64,000 nucleotides of DNA from Pseudomonas inefficax (lineage in GTDB: Bacteria > Pseudomonadota > Gammaproteobacteria > Pseudomonadales > Pseudomonadaceae), in contig NZ_OPYN01000187.1 of the NCBI RefSeq assembly GCF_900277125.1, positions 1 through 64,000 of the forward strand, in the 5' to 3' direction. The notes under the pieces are model-generated. The model saw only the letters and a program-made list of their open reading frames with translations. It did no database searches and was not told where the DNA came from. The translations under genes and the position numbers were made by a program. This document shows, piece after piece, positions 60,039-64,000 of the stretch. Position 1 is the first letter of the stretch, and each line of letters begins with the position of its first letter.

Positions 60039-60106
60039 AGGCCTGAACATCCACCTTGCACGGCGCCGAGTATCACACGCAGGCAGGCCGCACCTGGAAA
60101 ATACAC

Positions 60107-63100
60107 ATGAAGATGTCATCGCTGCATGGAAAGACGAGCAACCCTTACTACCTCTATGCACCCGATTATCGCGACACCTCATCAGGTGTGTGCGTCATGC
60201 ACTACCTCTGTCATGCCCTGAACATCAGCGGCCAGGAAGCCTATGTCATCGGCTGCAAGGTCACCAATCCGAACCTGCGCACCCCGGTGCTGACGGATGC
60301 CGTCATCCAGTTGCACAAGACGACAGGGGCAGCGCCGATCGCGGTATACCCGGAAGTGCTCAGCGGCAACCCGTTGAACTGCCCGGTTGTGGTCCGTTAC
60401 ATGCTCAACCGCGACGGTTTCATCAGCGGCCTGCAGCTGGCGGCGCAAGAAAGTGACCTGTTCTTCTACTACGCCCACGACTTCGGCGAAGGCAAGCGCC
60501 AGAAGGACATGCTCACGCTGCCGATGATCGATTCCAACCTGTTTGCCCCACGCCCGGAGCCAGTGGTTCGACGCGGCAATTATCTTTACCTGCATCGCTT
60601 CGACGCCAACCAGGTGGACTACAGCCTGCTGCCGCCCGATATCCAGGTACTGAGCCTGAGCAATCCACGCACGCTGCCGCAGCTGGCCGAACTTTTCCAG
60701 ACTGCAGAGGCGTTGTATTCCTACGAGATTTCGGCAACCTGCACCATGGCGTTGCTGTGCGGCTGCCCGGTCGTCTACCTCAGTGGCGGGCACGTGAAGG
60801 CCCTGCCGTTTACGGAGCACATCGGCGACGCCGGCACCACCATGTTCGAAGAACCGGGCGGCCTCGAACGGGCGAGGCAATCGGTAGGGCTGGCTCGTCA
60901 ACGCATCCTGCACATGGAAGATGAATTCTGGCCGCAGCTGGCGCATTTCATCGAACGCACTCAGCGCAGCGCCGCCGACCATGTCGATGCCAATCGACAT
61001 CCCGGTGTGCGTGACTGGCTGTTGAACCGCATGTTGACGCCGGTCCAGCAGACCTTGGCCGATGAGCGGCGCATGGCACTGCGCAACCAGACCCGCCTGA
61101 GCATCGTGGTCAACGACCACGAAGGCGATGCGCAGGCCTTGGCCTTCACCCTTGAAAGCCTGCAGCTGTGGGGGTCGAACAGCCCGCTCGGGCTTCGTAC
61201 CTACGTCGTCAGCCAACAGCCGCCGCAGGCCAATCTGCCGAACAACGTGCACTGGCTGAACGCCACGCCTGGCGCAGCGATACTGAACCAGGTCACCCAC
61301 CAGGACGACGGCGACTGGTTGCTGCTGCTTGCTGCTGGTGACGAAATCCTGCCCAGCGGCAGCCTGATGGTCGACCTCGAGCTTCCGGGCGCCAACGCCT
61401 GCCGAATGCTCTACTGCGACGAGTATTACCGCGCCACACAAGGCTCAAGCCCGATCTTCCGCCCCGACATGAACCTCGACTACCTGTTGTCGCTGCCGGT
61501 GATAATGGCGCGTCACTGGTTGCTGCGTCGCGAGCTGGTGCTCGCTGCCGGAGGTTTCGACCAGCAATGCCAGGGGGCACTCGAGCTGGACATGATCTTG
61601 CGCCTGATCGAAGCAGATGGCCTCGATGGCATCGGCCATCTGGACGAGCCGCTGGTGATCGGCAACAGCCCGGACATGGCCAGCAACCCCGACGAACTGG
61701 CCACCATCGAACGCCATCTGTCAGTGCGTGGCTATACCCACGCGCAGGTACGTGAGGAGCCTGCCCGGCATTACCAGATCGACTACGGCCATCAACAGCA
61801 GCCTTCTGTGTCCATCGTGATTCCCGTGCACGATCAGTTGGAACTGATACAGCGCTGTGTCGAGAGCGTGTTGGCCAAAACCAGCTATACGTTCTTCGAA
61901 TTGCTGCTGGTCGACCACGCCAGCAGTGAACCGGCCTTGCTGGAGTGGCTGGAACAACTGGTAATCGCCGGCGAAGGCATGATCAAAGTGCTGCGCGACG
62001 ACCGCCCATTGAACCTGAGTGCCCTGTATAACCAGGCGGCCGCTCAGGCTGTCGGCGACTTCCTCGTGCTGCTCGACAACGACACCGTGATTTTCCAGGA
62101 GGATTGGCTCCAGCGTCTGCTCAACCACGCCCAGCGACCTGAGGTGGGTGTGGTAGGTGCAAAGCAACTGGATATCAACGGCAACATCGCCCACGCTGGC
62201 TGGGTGCTGGGCCTAGATGGCACAGCAGCGAGCCCGGCTGCCGGGTTGCCAAACAGCGAAGCCGGTTACCTGCAATGCTTGCGCGTGGACCGTGACGTCA
62301 GCGCCCTCAGCGGCGCCTGCCTGATGATCCGCCGTGAGCTGTATCTGGGGCTGGGCGGGCTGGATGAAGAGGCATTCGCGTTGCGCCACGCCGACATCGA
62401 CCTGTGCCTGCGCGTGTCTGCCGAGGGCCTGCTGAATGTCTGGACGGCCCATGCGCTGGTGGCCAACGAGCATGGCAAAGGCTGGGGCACGGTAATGCGT
62501 GCTCCGGCCCAGCAGCAACGCGCCCGTCAGGATGAGCAGAACCTCTACAGCAAATGGCTCGATGCCCTGACCCGCGACCCCGCCTACAACAAGAACCTTT
62601 CGCTGCGCGGCCGCGGTCATGAGCTGCCAGCCCTGCACGGCCTGACCTGGCGCCCGTTGAACTGGCGCCCGCTGCCGGTGGTGCTGGTCCATCCTGATCG
62701 GGAAAACGCCGAGCGCTGCACGGCGCCCTTCCAGCAACTGCTGGAACACGCACAGGTGGACGGCCACTCGAGCAACGCCATGCTCACACCGGTGGAGCTC
62801 AATCGCTTGCAACCCGATGTGATCATTTTCCAGCACATTGCCGACCCGCTGCGCATTCAGGCCATGGCACAGCATTATCAGCTCAGCCAAGCCTTCAAGG
62901 TACTCGAGGTAGTTAGCCTGCCCGTTGGCGATCGGGCTTGGGGGCTGCTGCATGAGGCCCTCGCCTGCGTCGACCGGGTGGTTGTCGCCAGCGCAGAGTT
63001 GGCCGCATCGCTGGACGGGCTGCATGGCGACATCCGCGTCAGGGAATCCCGGCTGGGCACGAACTGGCAGGCACTGCCGACAGCCGTCACGGCGAACACC

Positions 63101-63589
63101 AAACCGCGCATCGGCTGCCAGCTGAATGTCGAAACCCTGCCGATCATCGATCCGCTGCTGCGCGCGCGTGCCGATCAGGCTGACTGGGTGTTGTGGGGAG
63201 AGGTACCGGCACATCTTGCGGCGCTGGCCACGGAAGTCTACTGCCGTGACCTCGGCTCAACGCCCGAGGTGCTTTCGGGTCTGGGCCTGAACATTGCACT
63301 GCATCCGGTAAGCATGGCGGGGAACACCGGCGACTGCCTTGCGCCAATGCGCTATGCCGCATGCGGTTATGCCGTCATCAGCAATGACCGCCAGGCACGC
63401 TTCGCAGAATGGCCGATGATGCTGGTCGACGACACGCCCGCCCAGTGGCTGAAGGTTCTGGACAGCTGTCTCGCCTCTGCCGATAGCGTGTGCATGCACG
63501 GTCAACAGCTGCGCAGCAAAGCAGAGGCATCAGGTTTCATTGATGCCGAGTACCGCGAAACTTGCCTCGCTGCCTGGACACCTGCTTGA
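60107..63589 (+). CDS. Giant multidomain glycosyltransferase (FgtA-like, flagellin glycosylation)
   Basis: The ATG at 60107 (MKMSSLHGKTSNPYYLYAPDY) gives 1160 residues; an ATG two codons later and a TTG upstream are alternatives. The order is an N-terminal GT-B-like region (about 10-300), a GT2-like domain that looks degenerate (about 330-540; WLLLLAAGDEILP), a full GT2 domain (about 575-830; SVSIVIPVHDQLELIQRC, D657-N-D659 in LLDNDTVIF), and a GT-B-like C-terminal part (about 860-1155). This resembles FgtA of P. aeruginosa and Fgt1/2 of P. syringae, which modify flagellin. It is the last gene of the operon. Confidence 0.85.
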   Translation: MKMSSLHGKTSNPYYLYAPDYRDTSSGVCVMHYLCHALNISGQEAYVIGCKVTNPNLRTPVLTDAVIQLHKTTGAAPIAVYPEVLSGNPLNCPVVVRYMLNRDGFISGLQLAAQESDLFFYYAHDFGEGKRQKDMLTLPMIDSNLFAPRPEPVVRRGNYLYLHRFDANQVDYSLLPPDIQVLSLSNPRTLPQLAELFQTAEALYSYEISATCTMALLCGCPVVYLSGGHVKALPFTEHIGDAGTTMFEEPGGLERARQSVGLARQRILHMEDEFWPQLAHFIERTQRSAADHVDANRHPGVRDWLLNRMLTPVQQTLADERRMALRNQTRLSIVVNDHEGDAQALAFTLESLQLWGSNSPLGLRTYVVSQQPPQANLPNNVHWLNATPGAAILNQVTHQDDGDWLLLLAAGDEILPSGSLMVDLELPGANACRMLYCDEYYRATQGSSPIFRPDMNLDYLLSLPVIMARHWLLRRELVLAAGGFDQQCQGALELDMILRLIEADGLDGIGHLDEPLVIGNSPDMASNPDELATIERHLSVRGYTHAQVREEPARHYQIDYGHQQQPSVSIVIPVHDQLELIQRCVESVLAKTSYTFFELLLVDHASSEPALLEWLEQLVIAGEGMIKVLRDDRPLNLSALYNQAAAQAVGDFLVLLDNDTVIFQEDWLQRLLNHAQRPEVGVVGAKQLDINGNIAHAGWVLGLDGTAASPAAGLPNSEAGYLQCLRVDRDVSALSGACLMIRRELYLGLGGLDEEAFALRHADIDLCLRVSAEGLLNVWTAHALVANEHGKGWGTVMRAPAQQQRARQDEQNLYSKWLDALTRDPAYNKNLSLRGRGHELPALHGLTWRPLNWRPLPVVLVHPDRENAERCTAPFQQLLEHAQVDGHSSNAMLTPVELNRLQPDVIIFQHIADPLRIQAMAQHYQLSQAFKVLEVVSLPVGDRAWGLLHEALACVDRVVVASAELAASLDGLHGDIRVRESRLGTNWQALPTAVTANTKPRIGCQLNVETLPIIDPLLRARADQADWVLWGEVPAHLAALATEVYCRDLGSTPEVLSGLGLNIALHPVSMAGNTGDCLAPMRYAACGYAVISNDRQARFAEWPMMLVDDTPAQWLKVLDSCLASADSVCMHGQQLRSKAEASGFIDAEYRETCLAAWTPA

Positions 63590-63607
63590 GCCGTGTGTAA
63601 ACGGAAC

Positions 63608-63644
63608 GCAGCCACTCCCCGGCGTTACGCCGGGGAATGGCTGC
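63608..63644. terminator. Bidirectional terminator between convergent glycosyltransferase genes
   Basis: A long stem (GCAGCCACTCCCCGGCG pairing with CGCCGGGGAATGGCTGC, one mismatch) with a 3-base loop lies between the stops at 63589 and 63658. There is no strong T run, but the stem is very stable in both directions. Confidence 0.8.
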
Positions 63645-63657
63645 CATTCTCACGCAC

Positions 63658-64000
63658 CTAAGCGCGCGACGGGCTCAAGGCATCACTCGCCCACTGGCCG
63701 CTGAAAGCAGACGGCCAACGCGCCTGCAGCGCTTCGCAGGCCGCCTGGTCGGCTACCTGCGGTGCGTCGTCGAACAGCTGGGCCACGGGCGTCCAGGCCA
63801 CCAACAGTCCCGCCGCCGCTGCCGCCAGGCAGACATCCAGGTCAAACGCCGGCAACGGCTGCAGGCCACCGCAATGGTCAAACAGATCACGGCGCAGCAA
63901 CATGCAGTCGGCAGAGACCGCTGCGCAGTTGCGCACCGACGCTGGCCAGCGCGCCTTGCTGCAGTCCGCCAGCGACAGGCCCTGCCACGGCTGGTGCAGC
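63658..64000 (-). CDS. Glycosyltransferase family 2, C-terminal end (5' part outside window)
   Basis: The minus-strand frame is open from base 64000 to a stop at 63658, giving the last ~113 residues. The motif VSADCMLLRRDLFDHCGGLQPLPAFDLDVCLAAAAAGLLVAWTPVAQLFDD matches the acceptor-side end of GT2 rhamnosyl/glycosyl transferases (GACMLxRRxxFxxVGGFDE...DVDLCLR). It is convergent with the giant glycosyltransferase and probably belongs to the same flagellin glycosylation region. Confidence 0.8.
   Translation of the reverse strand, partial: LHQPWQGLSLADCSKARWPASVRNCAAVSADCMLLRRDLFDHCGGLQPLPAFDLDVCLAAAAAGLLVAWTPVAQLFDDAPQVADQAACEALQARWPSAFSGQWASDALSPSRA

Noticed and set aside
1..64000. CRISPR array, tRNA, rRNA, insertion sequence or prophage
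   Set aside because: No regularly spaced direct repeats, cloverleaf-like or ribosomal sequences, transposase or integrase frames were recognised by eye.

Overview
The window is a chromosomal segment of a Pseudomonas of the putida/fluorescens lineage. The basis is the gene content and order (ccm cytochrome c maturation genes, then a che/mot/par cluster, then the polar flagellar regulon with FleQ/FleSR/FleN/FlhF), the protein sequences, and Pseudomonas-type REP palindromes at many operon borders. No rRNA, tRNA, CRISPR array, insertion sequence or prophage gene was seen.

Layout. 1-6768 (minus): ccmABCDEFGH and the 5' part of ccmI, the System I cytochrome c assembly operon. 7034-14612 (plus): an island with a FliK-like protein, a stand-alone FlhB C-terminal-domain protein (FhlB type), and two tandem large paralogues that pair a dermonecrotic-toxin-like N-terminal region with a TcdA/TcdB-like glycosyltransferase domain. 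14696-23727 (minus): cheY, cheZ, cheA, cheB, motC, motD, parA-like, parP-like, cheW and a DUF2802 gene. 23831-28946 (minus): flhA, flhF, fleN, fliA. 29165-34580 (minus): fliLMNOPQR-flhB. 34799-38535 (minus): fliK, an HptB-like phosphotransfer protein and the HsbR/HsbA partner-switching pair. 38786-41387 (minus): fliHIJ. 41549-44687 (minus): fliEFG. 44914-49215 (minus): fleS, fleR, fleQ. 49381-52996 (minus): fliC, flaG, fliD, fliS, fliT. 53243-54178 (minus): a ketoacyl-ACP synthase III homologue. 54486-63589 (plus): a seven-gene operon, probably for flagellin glycosylation (DegT aminotransferase, ATP-grasp/HAD fusion, two methyltransferases, WbqC family, second DegT-like protein, giant multidomain glycosyltransferase). 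63658-64000 (minus): the 3' end of another glycosyltransferase.

How it fits together. FleQ is the master activator. Good matches to the sigma54 consensus precede fleS, fliE, fliK, fliL, the glycosylation operon and, more weakly, flhA. A near-perfect sigma28 (FliA) promoter precedes fliC. FlhF and FleN set flagellar place and number, and the ParA/ParP-like pair probably places the chemosensory array at the pole. HptB/HsbR/HsbA link phosphorelay signalling to flagellar sigma-factor control. The glycosylation operon would make and attach an unusual, possibly acylated and methylated amino sugar to the short 282-residue flagellin.

Most interesting items: the tandem TcdB-like toxin pair beside stand-alone FliK/FlhB-C switch proteins; the ATP-grasp/HAD fusion and ketoacyl synthase in the glycosylation locus; and a four-copy motif in the CheA linker that may be the docking site for the ParP-like protein.
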